Of a stretch of DNA of 14,365 nucleotides, positions 1 through 6,689 are shown piece by piece; the stretch's first letter is position 1; every line of letters starts with the position of its first letter. A model generated the notes under the pieces. The model made no database searches, was not told the DNA's origin, and saw only the letters and a program-made list of their open reading frames with translations. The stretch is taken from positions 1-14,365 of the forward strand of contig CANQLK010000032.1 in NCBI GenBank assembly GCA_947624665.1, read 5' to 3'. The position numbers and the translations under genes were made by a program. This stretch comes from Candidatus Gastranaerophilales bacterium (GTDB lineage: Bacteria > Cyanobacteriota > Vampirovibrionia > Gastranaerophilales > Gastranaerophilaceae).

Positions 1-965
1 CATTAGGTGCATTAGCAGGTGTTGGAGCAGCATCAATACTTATGCTTAGCAAAATCAATAAAGGTCAGCTGAATATATCAGAATTTCAAAAATTAAAGGA
101 TATAAGTTTTGAAAAAGGAATTGCGACTTTAAAGAAAAACGGAGAAAAATATTCGGGAACAATTGTTGATACATTAAAAAACGGAGATAAAATTACCCTT
201 GAATATGTTGACGGTGTAATTCAATCTTCTACACGAGAAGGTTCTTTGAATATGAAAAAAGTATTCAACTATGAAAATTCAAAATTAAGCAGAGTAATTA
301 CTAATTTTGCAGACGGTTTGAGAAGGGAATATGTTGCAAAACCCGACGGCGGAAGGATTATTAAGAACGGTGTCGTTGTTAAAGAATATTTTAATCATCA
401 AAAAAGTATTGTTGTTAACAACTTTGATAATGAATTTGGAATTTTAACAAATACAACAGTATTGGATAAAGAGACAAAAAATCTAACAAAAATAAAAAGA
501 GAAGCTTCAAAACACGCAGCAGAAATAAGAGAAGAAGGTTCAAATGCAATTGAAAGATTTCAAAACGGAGAGTGCAAAAAAGCCGTTTTAAGCGATGGAA
601 CCGTAATAGAGTACAATTTAAGAGGCGATATAATAAACGCAACAAGTGCAAAAAGAAGACGTTTGAATGTTTCGGAAAAAAGAAGCATGGATAACAGAAG
701 GATTACAATAATAAAATATCCGAACGGTTCAAAAAAAGGATTTATTCAAAACAGTTTAATATTTGACGATAAGGCTAAAGGATCTTATTTGGAATACTAT
801 ACAAACGGACAGCTAAAATCAGACCCGACTTCATTATACAGAGGAAACGGAACAGTAATTTCATCAAAAACAAATTACGGAAGTACCATTAAATATGCGG
901 AAGACGGTTTTTCTAAGTTAAATGAAAAATTTGATGACGGTTCACAAGTTTCCTACATATTATAA
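1..965 (+). CDS. YwqK/MORN-like repeat protein, 5'-truncated
   Basis: The reading frame is open back to the left window edge, so the true start lies outside and the ATG at 42 is probably internal. The residues before it (LGALAGVGAASIL, from base 3) are Gly/Ala-rich and hydrophobic and look like the end of a membrane helix. The rest is a Lys/Asn-rich soluble domain made of irregular beta-type repeats of about 20-25 residues with Y-x-x-G or D-G turns, for example LKNGDKITLEYVDG, LSDGTVIEYN, YPNGSKKGF, YYTNGQLKS and FDDGSQVSYI. These resemble the YwqK antitoxin/MORN-variant repeats, which often occur in surface or toxin-associated proteins. No enzyme motif is visible. The frame ends with TAA at 965, so the C-terminus is intact. 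I infer a membrane-anchored repeat protein; the real function and full length cannot be read from this window. Confidence 0.7.
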   Translation, partial: LGALAGVGAASILMLSKINKGQLNISEFQKLKDISFEKGIATLKKNGEKYSGTIVDTLKNGDKITLEYVDGVIQSSTREGSLNMKKVFNYENSKLSRVITNFADGLRREYVAKPDGGRIIKNGVVVKEYFNHQKSIVVNNFDNEFGILTNTTVLDKETKNLTKIKREASKHAAEIREEGSNAIERFQNGECKKAVLSDGTVIEYNLRGDIINATSAKRRRLNVSEKRSMDNRRITIIKYPNGSKKGFIQNSLIFDDKAKGSYLEYYTNGQLKSDPTSLYRGNGTVISSKTNYGSTIKYAEDGFSKLNEKFDDGSQVSYIL

Positions 966-979
966 ATGTATAAAATAAT

Positions 980-996
980 AACCTTTAGCAGGTTTT
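980..996 (+). terminator. Weak hairpin after the repeat-protein gene
   Basis: A 5-bp stem AACCT/AGGTT with a 5-nt loop lies 14 bases after the stop codon and is followed by only four T. It is a weak Rho-independent terminator at best. If it is not functional, transcription from the upstream gene would run into the repeat array and stop at the strong terminator at 1307-1338. Confidence 0.25.
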
Positions 997-1013
997 AACC
1001 ATACAATATAAAA

Positions 1014-1275
1014 TGTCCGAGTGGCGTATTGAAAAGGTTACAGACCGAGCGCAAAGCAATTTCAAGACAGCGAAATTGCGGACGAACGAAGTTCGGTAAG
1101 CGAGGTCGGAAGCGAGTACAAGGCGATAGCCGAAGGAGCGACAAGACCGAGCGCAAAGCAATTTCAAGACAGCGAAATTGCGGACGGACGAAGTCCGGTA
1201 AGCGAGGTCGGAAGCGAGTACAAGGCGGCAGCCGAAGGAGCGACCAGACCGAGCGCAAAGCAATTTCAAGACAGC
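1014..1275 (+). repeat. Structured 102-bp tandem repeat array with leader module
   Basis: A 29-bp leader (1014-1042, from TGTCCGAG to GGTTACA) is followed by unit 1 (1043-1144), unit 2 (1145-1246, 97 of 102 bases identical) and the first 29 bases of unit 3 (1247-1275). Unit 1 is about 54% GC, much richer than the surroundings. Each full unit holds a perfect hairpin GCAATTTC/GAAATTGC with an 8-nt loop (1056-1079 in unit 1) and a second hairpin with a GAA loop: CGAAC/GTTCG in unit 1 (1083-1095) and CGGAC/GTCCG in unit 2 (1185-1197). The two base changes in this second stem compensate each other. The partial third unit is joined to a different 3' sequence, and its CGCAAAGC (1254-1261) can pair with GCTTTGCG (1289-1296). 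The period is a multiple of 3, so long open frames appear on both strands, but they lack a ribosome-binding site and are Arg-rich in each frame. I read the array as non-coding and possibly an RNA. A relative lies at 14254-14365. Confidence 0.85.
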
Positions 1276-1306
1276 AAGCGAAGAATGAGCTTTGCGGCAC
1301 TAGATT

Positions 1307-1338
1307 AAAATGAATCCTTTAAACGGATTCATTTTTTT
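1307..1338. terminator. Strong bidirectional Rho-independent terminator
   Basis: A perfect 11-bp stem AAAATGAATCC / GGATTCATTTT with a 7-nt loop is followed on the plus strand by a run of T ending at 1338. Read on the minus strand, the same hairpin also ends in TTTT. It can therefore close transcripts coming through the repeat array and transcripts of the minus-strand YkgJ-family gene, whose stop lies at 1374. Confidence 0.85.
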
Positions 1339-1373
1339 AATATCGAGCTGTTATATCAAGTGAAATTGACCAA

Positions 1374-1973
1374 TTATTTTTTATCGCATAACAGGTCAAT
1401 CAGGCATTTTTTCTCGCCGAATTTAAAATTAAAAACTTTTTCAACCTTTTCGGACGTCAAAAAATTATAACCGATATTGTAACTTAACGGTTCCTGTTTT
1501 ATATTGAGTTTTTGAAATTTTTCAAGTGAAATCGTATTATTTTCGGTATCAACAACATTTGAATAATTCAAACCCTCATAAGCACAAAAAGGGACTTTTG
1601 AATTTCCTTCCGTGCTTGTAACCAAACCGAATGACCTGCATATTATTCCCCTGTATTCATAGACACAACAAATATCATTAATCAAAAACGGGCAGTCATA
1701 TCTGTTTTCAGCACTGTTTTCTTTATCTTGCGCCGCTTTTTTTATATTGTTTTGTATTATATTTTGAGTTTCAACGTCTAATTTACCAAATCCGTGCATT
1801 AAATACTGCACTTCAACGGAAGAATACGGAAACAGAGCATTTTTACAGCATTTCCCGCAGCCTTTATGACAAAAAATATACGGACTCTGGGCTTTAAAGA
1901 AATTGTTTAATTTCTCATCGAGAAATTTTAAATATAATATATAATTTTTGATATTATCTATATCCATATTCAT
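1374..1973 (-). CDS. YkgJ-family cysteine-cluster protein
   Basis: This 199-residue protein has the CxxxCxxCC cluster typical of the YkgJ (UPF0153, zinc/iron-chelating) family: C35, C39, C42 and C43, in FCHKGCGKCC. It is followed by C94, the C102-C103 pair, C112 in the family-like segment YRGIICRSFG, and C130. Members are thought to hold a metal or Fe-S cluster; their reaction is generally unknown, so I assign only the family. The N-terminus (MDIDNIKNYILYLKFLDEK) is an amphipathic helix with no signal peptide, so the protein is probably cytoplasmic. The open frame extends to a TTG at 2003, but the extra residues (PFKKKCILI) look like leader sequence, and I prefer the ATG at 1973; the ATG at 1967 is also possible. 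None of these starts has a good Shine-Dalgarno. The gene is divergent from the GH13 gene and ends at the terminator 1307-1338. Confidence 0.85.
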   Translation of the reverse strand: MNMDIDNIKNYILYLKFLDEKLNNFFKAQSPYIFCHKGCGKCCKNALFPYSSVEVQYLMHGFGKLDVETQNIIQNNIKKAAQDKENSAENRYDCPFLINDICCVYEYRGIICRSFGLVTSTEGNSKVPFCAYEGLNYSNVVDTENNTISLEKFQKLNIKQEPLSYNIGYNFLTSEKVEKVFNFKFGEKKCLIDLLCDKK

Positions 1974-2001
1974 TATTAAAATACACTTTTTTTTAAAAGG
2001 C

Positions 2002-2036
2002 AAAAAATAAACTATCGTAAAGGTTTACTACGATAG
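2002..2036 (-). terminator. Terminator-like hairpin in the YkgJ leader
   Basis: A perfect 8-bp stem CTATCGTA/TACGATAG (2012-2019 with 2029-2036) has a 9-nt loop. Read on the minus strand it is followed by TTTATTTTTT, the layout of a Rho-independent terminator. No minus-strand gene lies upstream, so it would sit in the leader of the YkgJ-family gene, or serve as an operator between the divergent genes. The loop can also form GTAAA/TTTAC, giving a competing fold. Confidence 0.4.
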
Positions 2037-2064
2037 AACATAGAAAAATCAAATATTATAACGC

Positions 2065-2093
2065 TTAACATTAATAAAGAATATTTTTATGAT
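2065..2093 (+). promoter_or_regulatory. Putative sigma-70 promoter of the GH13 operon
   Basis: TTAACA (2065-2070) and TATGAT (2088-2093) are separated by exactly 17 bp. The predicted transcription start near 2100 gives a leader of about 14 nt, just enough to hold the GAGG ribosome-binding site at 2106-2109. Confidence 0.5.
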
Positions 2094-2113
2094 AACATAC
2101 AAATAGAGGTAAT

Positions 2114-4144
2114 ATGATAAAAAAGTTTCTAATATTTACTTTAATTTTGATGTTGTATTCTCCGGTGTCTGCTCAGGAATCTTCCGACTTTACGGGTAAT
2201 ATTGAAATTAATTCCGTGCCAGCAGAAACAATTGACATAGAAAACAGATTGAAAAAAGAAATAAAAGAAGTCATTCAGGAAATATACGGGAAACAAAATG
2301 TAGAAGAAATTTACCTGAATGTTATGAAACATGCCGAAAATGCAAAGCAAGAACGCTCAGAGGAGCTTAAAAATCAGGATAAGACAAGAGAATCCGACTG
2401 GTACAAAAAAGAAATTATATATATGTTTTATGTGGATTATTTCGGTGTAGTAAGGGCAAAAAGCGGCAACACTTTTAAAGATACAGCTAAAATGTTTGAT
2501 TATCTGGAAGATTTAGGCGTTACAACCTTATATATGCTTCCATTTGCCGAAAGTCCAATGGCTGATTCGGGCTTTGATGTTAAAAATCCGAGAGAAGTAA
2601 GAAAAGATTTGGGCGGATTAATTCAATTTGAAAATTTTGTTAAAGAAGCTAAAAAAAGAGGTTTCAAAATTAAAGCCGATTTGGTATTAAACCACTTTTC
2701 GGATGAACATGAATGGTTCAAAAAACTTGAAGCAGGTGACGAAAAATATCTTAATTACTTCGTTTACACTGATAAAATGCCCGAATATAAAAAATACAAT
2801 GACGAAAATTTAGGTACGGTTATAGAATACACGGAAACAGACGGAAAAATATCAAAAAGACGGCAAATTTTCCCCGAAAATACCGAAAATAACTATAGAA
2901 AAGTTACCGTAAACGGCAAGGATTACTATTTGTATCACACATTTTACCCGTTTCAGCTTGATATTAACTGGGAAAATCCTGAAGTATTATATTACATGCT
3001 TGATACCATAACTAATTGGGCAAATTTAGGCGTGGATATATTCAGAATGGATGCGGTTCCGTATCTGTCAAAAGAAAAGGGAACAAATGCGGAGAACCAG
3101 CCAAAAACTCACGCCATAGTTCATTTATTAAGCGATTATCTTCAAATAACCGCACCATCCTCCGTTATTCAGGTTGAAGCCTGCCAAACTCCAAAAGATA
3201 TCCTTCCTTATTTCGGGAAAGACCGAGAAGTTTCCGTTAATATTGATGACGAAAAAGTAAAATTTAAAAGAACAACCGAAGCTCAAATTGCATACCATTT
3301 CCCTAATATGAATGCAATCTGGGCAACGCTGATAACAGGCGATAAAAAATATTTTACCGATACTTACAAAAAAACACCCTCAATTCCCAAAACTGCTGTT
3401 TGGGGCAATTTCCTGAGAGTTCATGACGAATTGACATTGGAAATGGTAAGCCCTGAAGTAAGAAATATTATTTTTGAATACTTAGAACCCAAAGGCGCAG
3501 AATTCAGAAACGGATTCGGAGTAAGCGGAAGGCTAGCTAATTTCCTTGACAAAAACCCTAACAGAATTGAACAGGCATTTGCAATACTGCTTTCAATCCC
3601 CGGAATTCCCATTATTTATTACGGCGACGAAGTCGGTGCGGTTAATAATTATAACAATGCCAAAAAATCTGCGGAAAAAAGAAATAAAAAGAAATCATTA
3701 TACTCTCATCTCTTATCCGCCTTTGACTCCCGTGACATTAACCGGGGAGAAATCCCTAAAAAGCTGTTCTACGGTGCAACAAAAGGATATTATAAATTTA
3801 ACTCGAAAGTTTATGAAAAAGTCAGAAACCTTATTCAAATAAGAAAAAGTACTCCCGCTCTGGTTAACGGAAGTTTCGAAATTCTAAAAACCAAATCAAA
3901 AAGCAATTTCTGCTATATAAGAAAACTTAAAAATCAACAAATACTCGTTATAAACAACCTTTCTGATGATAAACTTATCGCCGAAATAACACTTCCCGCC
4001 GACATAGTATTAAAAAATAACGGAAAAATTACAAGTTTGAAAAATTTGGTTAACAACGATGACATAAAAGTAAATATTTCCTTGCAAAAAAGAACAATGC
4101 ATTTAAGAATATCACCTTATCAGGTGCTTTGGTTGGAATTATAA
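2114..4144 (+). CDS. Exported GH13 alpha-amylase-family enzyme (trehalose-synthase-like)
   Basis: This 676-residue protein starts with a typical signal peptide (MIKKFLIFTLILMLYSPVSA, likely cut near residue 20), so it acts outside the cytoplasm. Residues 21-95 form a charged, probably helical extension. The GH13 barrel follows with all four conserved regions: DLVLNH (189-194), FRMDA with nucleophile D313 and R311, VIQVEA with the acid/base E355, and LRVHDEL with H437 and D438. The run HDELTLEMV and the later PGIPIIYYGDEVG segment resemble trehalose synthase (TreS, GH13_16) and neighbouring subfamilies. TreS, however, is normally cytosolic, so hydrolysis or transglycosylation of an alpha-glucan is equally possible. 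The C-terminal ~100 residues are the usual beta-domain. The Shine-Dalgarno is GAGG at 2106-2109. The gene is the first of an operon; the acyltransferase begins 9 bases later. Fold and catalytic residues are clear, but the substrate is not. Confidence 0.9.
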   Translation: MIKKFLIFTLILMLYSPVSAQESSDFTGNIEINSVPAETIDIENRLKKEIKEVIQEIYGKQNVEEIYLNVMKHAENAKQERSEELKNQDKTRESDWYKKEIIYMFYVDYFGVVRAKSGNTFKDTAKMFDYLEDLGVTTLYMLPFAESPMADSGFDVKNPREVRKDLGGLIQFENFVKEAKKRGFKIKADLVLNHFSDEHEWFKKLEAGDEKYLNYFVYTDKMPEYKKYNDENLGTVIEYTETDGKISKRRQIFPENTENNYRKVTVNGKDYYLYHTFYPFQLDINWENPEVLYYMLDTITNWANLGVDIFRMDAVPYLSKEKGTNAENQPKTHAIVHLLSDYLQITAPSSVIQVEACQTPKDILPYFGKDREVSVNIDDEKVKFKRTTEAQIAYHFPNMNAIWATLITGDKKYFTDTYKKTPSIPKTAVWGNFLRVHDELTLEMVSPEVRNIIFEYLEPKGAEFRNGFGVSGRLANFLDKNPNRIEQAFAILLSIPGIPIIYYGDEVGAVNNYNNAKKSAEKRNKKKSLYSHLLSAFDSRDINRGEIPKKLFYGATKGYYKFNSKVYEKVRNLIQIRKSTPALVNGSFEILKTKSKSNFCYIRKLKNQQILVINNLSDDKLIAEITLPADIVLKNNGKITSLKNLVNNDDIKVNISLQKRTMHLRISPYQVLWLEL

Positions 4145-4153
4145 GGAGTCGAA

Positions 4154-5269
4154 ATGGAAACTGCAAATACGGAAAAACCTAAAAAAAATTTTTTAAACTA
4201 TATAAATGTATTTAGAGGATTGGCTATATTGCTTATAATTATGGGACACTCAATGCAAATAGCAGAACCAAACAGCTTAATTCATAAGATTAACTGCGAA
4301 ATAGTATGCGGCGGTACCGCACTTTTTATATTTATTTCGGGATTTTTGTTTCAGCATTTATCTGCAAAATTCGAATACAAAAATTACCTTTCAAAAAAAT
4401 GGACAAACGTAATTCTGCCCTACATCATAACGGCAATCCCCGGGATATATTTCTGCTTCGCATATCCTGTTTTATATAAAAACTCGTTTTATGGTTTGAA
4501 TGCATTTATCCAAATCCCGATGCTGCTTTCAATAGGACGTGTTCATAATGTTCCCACGTGGTTTATCCCTATGATAGTACTGTTCTTTTTATGTTCGGCA
4601 CTGCTCCTTAAATCGGAAAAAAACGGATTTTTATACAAACTTCTACCCGTAATGTTCATTATAACAGTATTTCTTCAACGTGGAGATATCGAATATGACC
4701 AACTGACAGGCTTAAGTTACGGAACAAAATATTTATTATACGTTAAATACGTTCTTTCAGGATTTATTCACTTCTTCTCTTTATATGTATTCGGAATGTT
4801 CTGTTCTAAATATAAAGAAATTATTGATAAATTCTATCAAAAAAGACTTATTATCTTTATTCTAATGCTAATCTTTTCAATTTTAGACGTTTATTTGGCA
4901 TACAAAAATATATACTGTAATTACACGATATCAAAAACATTCCTCACAATGCTTATACTCGGGTTTCTGAAAAATTATGACGGATATATTTTATCCCGCG
5001 AAAAATTAAATAAATGCCTTGATTTTATAGCAAAATACAGCTTCGGTCTGTTCTTTATTCATTGGTATTGGATATTTATATACAATCAAATATTTCATTT
5101 AAAAGGAGTCATCCCGATTGTAAACGGAAATTTAGTTGAAGTTATTACTACAGTAATAATAAGATTTATAACGGTATCTATACTATCAATGTTAACCCTT
5201 TTCTTAGCCAAAAAAATACTTCTGAAAATAAACAAAAATACCAATACAAGAATGTTTACGGGAGTCTGA
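4154..5269 (+). CDS. Acyltransferase-3 family membrane protein
   Basis: This 371-residue integral membrane protein has about ten hydrophobic segments. The N-terminus carries the acyltransferase-3 signature: INVFRGLAILLIIMGH, with R21 and the catalytic-type H32, followed by FIFISGFLF at the next helix. The family moves acetyl or other acyl groups from the cytoplasm to sugars, typically surface polysaccharides, O-antigen or exported glycans. The short form seen here lacks the extra SGNH domain found in some OafA-type relatives. AAGGAG just before the ATG is a strong ribosome-binding site, and only 9 bases separate it from the exported GH13 gene, so the two are very likely co-transcribed. I infer that the pair works on the same envelope or extracellular glycan; the acceptor cannot be told from sequence. 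Confidence 0.88.
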   Translation: METANTEKPKKNFLNYINVFRGLAILLIIMGHSMQIAEPNSLIHKINCEIVCGGTALFIFISGFLFQHLSAKFEYKNYLSKKWTNVILPYIITAIPGIYFCFAYPVLYKNSFYGLNAFIQIPMLLSIGRVHNVPTWFIPMIVLFFLCSALLLKSEKNGFLYKLLPVMFIITVFLQRGDIEYDQLTGLSYGTKYLLYVKYVLSGFIHFFSLYVFGMFCSKYKEIIDKFYQKRLIIFILMLIFSILDVYLAYKNIYCNYTISKTFLTMLILGFLKNYDGYILSREKLNKCLDFIAKYSFGLFFIHWYWIFIYNQIFHLKGVIPIVNGNLVEVITTVIIRFITVSILSMLTLFLAKKILLKINKNTNTRMFTGV

Positions 5270-5272
5270 CTG

Positions 5273-5301
5273 TTTACAATATCCTAAAAAAATAATATAA
5301 T
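5273..5301 (+). promoter_or_regulatory. Putative sigma-70 promoter of the oxidoreductase gene
   Basis: TTTACA (5273-5278) and a perfect TATAAT (5296-5301) are 17 bp apart. The -35 begins four bases after the acyltransferase stop codon, so the oxidoreductase gene can be expressed apart from the upstream operon. I see no terminator between them. Confidence 0.6.
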
Positions 5302-5323
5302 TAAACAAAAAAAGGGGAAGTAT

Positions 5324-5866
5324 ATGGCAAAAAAGGTTTTAATTATATCAACAAGTTTAAGGAACAACAGTAATTCGGAAATCTTGGCTCGAGAAGCTGA
5401 ACGAGGCGCAAAAGAAGCAGGCAACGATGTTGAATTGATTTCATTAAAAAATAAAACCATCAATTTTTGCAGAGGTTGTCTGACCTGCCAAACTACAAAA
5501 CGCTGCGTTATTGAAGATGATGCAATTGAAATTACCGAAAAAATCAAGAATTCGGATGTCCTGATTATTGCAACACCTATTTATTACTACGAAATGTCAG
5601 GTCAGCTTAAAACTATCATAGATAGAGCTAATCCGCTGTTTGTTTCCGAATACAAAACACGTGATGTATATTTGATAACTACTTCGGCAGATAATGATAA
5701 AAATGTAGTTAAACATGTTATACAAGGCTTAAACGGATGGATAGCCTGCTTGAGCAAATTAACATTAAAGAATGTAGTATCAGGCGCAGGCGCCAACAAT
5801 CCGTTCGAAATAAGGCAGCATTCGGATGTTATGCTACAAGCCTATGAACTCGGTAAAAAAGTTTAG
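5324..5866 (+). CDS. Flavodoxin-fold NAD(P)H-dependent oxidoreductase
   Basis: This 180-residue cytoplasmic protein belongs to the NADPH-dependent FMN reductase / iron-sulfur flavoprotein-like family. The N-terminal beta strand and phosphate-binding loop (VLIISTSLRNNSNSE, residues 5-19) bind FMN phosphate. The segment TPIYYYEMSGQLKTIIDR (84-101) is the conserved flavin and dimer region. Residues 49-61 hold four cysteines (C49, C52, C55, C61, in CRGCLTC then C). In iron-sulfur flavoproteins a similar compact Cys motif binds a 4Fe-4S cluster; many short relatives keep the cysteines without a proven cluster. It probably transfers electrons from NAD(P)H to a small acceptor such as a quinone, nitro or azo compound, but the substrate is unknown. 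The Shine-Dalgarno is GGGGAAG, ahead of the ATG. The metal operon's first operator begins nine bases after the stop. Confidence 0.88.
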   Translation: MAKKVLIISTSLRNNSNSEILAREAERGAKEAGNDVELISLKNKTINFCRGCLTCQTTKRCVIEDDAIEITEKIKNSDVLIIATPIYYYEMSGQLKTIIDRANPLFVSEYKTRDVYLITTSADNDKNVVKHVIQGLNGWIACLSKLTLKNVVSGAGANNPFEIRQHSDVMLQAYELGKKV

Positions 5867-5874
5867 TTCTTCAA

Positions 5875-5902
5875 AATTTTTGTTAACTCGTTAACAAAAA
5901 TT
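5875..5902. promoter_or_regulatory. Operator 1 of the metal operon (13-bp perfect dyad)
   Basis: A perfect inverted repeat AATTTTTGTTAAC-TC-GTTAACAAAAATT. Its inner 18 bp (TTGTTAAC-NN-GTTAACAA) is shared with operator 2. It lies 19 bp upstream of the -35, and its centre is 72 bp from that of operator 2, close to seven helical turns. The core TTAAC-NN-GTTAA fits the recalled AdcR/ZitR zinc box (TTAACYRGTTAA) except at one central base. Confidence 0.85.
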
Positions 5903-5921
5903 AATCTTTTACGTTTTAGGA

Positions 5922-5950
5922 TTGACTTTGGTTTTAAAAATGCTCATAAT
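5922..5950 (+). promoter_or_regulatory. Promoter of the metal-efflux operon
   Basis: TTGACT (5922-5927) and CATAAT (5945-5950) are separated by 17 bp. The -10 lies inside operator 2, so a bound regulator would block RNA polymerase directly. Confidence 0.75.
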
Positions 5951-5978
5951 ATTGTTAACAGGTTAACAATATTATGAG
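5943..5978. promoter_or_regulatory. Operator 2 of the metal operon (17-bp perfect dyad)
   Basis: A perfect inverted repeat with 17-bp arms (5943-5959 and 5962-5978) and AG at the centre. It shares the core TTGTTAAC-NN-GTTAACAA with operator 1 and covers the -10, the likely transcription start and part of the ribosome-binding site of the MarR-type gene. As RNA it could also form a hairpin that hides the GAGG at 5976-5979. Confidence 0.88.
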
Positions 5979-5985
5979 GTTTTTT

Positions 5986-6468
5986 ATGCAGGAAAATATT
6001 ATTAATACTTTGCTCTCTTTGTTTGATGTATCGGGTAATTTAGAACTCTTGTATAAGGAAGAATTCGGGGATATTTTAATCGATTACACATATACCGAAA
6101 TGCACTGCATAGATTGTATAGGCAAAATAGAAAATCCAAATGTTACTAAGATTGCGCAGACTTTAAACTTAACAAAAGCGGCTATCAGTAAAATAATTAA
6201 AAAACTGACGGATAAAAAAGCAATAGAAACATACAAAAATCCCGATAATAAGAAAGAAACTTATTATAAACTCACAAAAACAGGGAAAGAAGTTTTTGAT
6301 AAACATTTAAAAATGCACGAAACGTGGTGTGAAAAAGATAAAGAATTTTTCAGCCGATTCAGTTCAAAAGAATTAAAAATATTTTCGGAAATTCTGACTA
6401 AATATACAAATCTTTTAGAAACAAGATTAAAAAACATAAAGGAGAATTTAAATGAAAAAGGTGTATAG
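5986..6468 (+). CDS. MarR-family regulator of the metal operon (AdcR/ZitR-like candidate)
   Basis: This 160-residue winged-helix regulator has its HTH at about residues 52-75 (NVTKIAQTLNLTKAAISKI) and its wing at 82-97. I chose the ATG at 5986, not 5974, because GAGG at 5976-5979 is well spaced for it and the 5974 codon lies inside the operator palindrome. H40, H107 and H111 (HxxxH), with E20 or E24, fall close to the positions of the zinc ligands I recall in AdcR. C41, C44 and C115 are further possible metal ligands. Caution: the fatty-acid regulator FabT also keeps the EMH and HxxxH features, so the ligands alone do not prove metal sensing. The operators and the co-transcribed HMA protein and ATPase make a Zn/Cd-type sensor most likely. 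The regulator probably represses its own operon. Its end overlaps the HMA gene by 17 bases. Confidence 0.88.
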   Translation: MQENIINTLLSLFDVSGNLELLYKEEFGDILIDYTYTEMHCIDCIGKIENPNVTKIAQTLNLTKAAISKIIKKLTDKKAIETYKNPDNKKETYYKLTKTGKEVFDKHLKMHETWCEKDKEFFSRFSSKELKIFSEILTKYTNLLETRLKNIKENLNEKGV

Positions 6469-6670
6469 AATAGAGGCGGATTGCGCTAATTGCGCCAATT
6501 TAGCAGAAGAAGAGGCAAAAAAGACAAAAGGTGTTATAAATGCCGCAGTCAATTTTTTGGAACAAAAGATGGAAATTGAATTTGAGGATAATGCTGATAT
6601 TAAAAGCATTATGAAAGAAGTTTTAAAGAATTGCAAAAAAATAGAAGATGACTTTGAAATTTATATTTAA
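6452..6670 (+). CDS. Stand-alone HMA-domain metal-binding protein
   Basis: This 72-residue protein has the ferredoxin-like beta-alpha-beta-beta-alpha-beta pattern of heavy-metal-associated domains. The metal site is ADCANCA with C11 and C14, in place of the GMTCxxC of copper chaperones. The preceding aspartate (DCxxC) is typical of HMA domains from Zn/Cd/Pb ATPases. It probably hands metal to, or senses metal for, the ATPase encoded 19 bases downstream, which itself has no HMA domain. GGAG at 6441-6444, inside the end of the MarR-type gene, is its ribosome-binding site. The 17-base overlap with that gene suggests coupled translation. Confidence 0.88.
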   Translation: MKKVYRIEADCANCANLAEEEAKKTKGVINAAVNFLEQKMEIEFEDNADIKSIMKEVLKNCKKIEDDFEIYI

Positions 6671-6689
6671 AATTTAAGCAGGGTTAAAA

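Noticed and set aside
985..1313. Long open frames on both strands across the 102-bp repeats
   Set aside because: They arise because the period is a multiple of three and the unit lacks stops. None has a ribosome-binding site, several use TTG-type starts, and the products are low-complexity Arg-rich or Leu/Arg-rich copies of the repeat.
1014..1338. CRISPR array
   Set aside because: The 102-bp units are joined directly with no unique spacers between short repeats, there are only 2.3 copies, and no cas-like gene is in the window.
5974..5985. ATG at 5974 as start of the MarR-type regulator
   Set aside because: It lies within the operator palindrome and has no ribosome-binding site, while GAGG at 5976-5979 is correctly spaced for the ATG at 5986.
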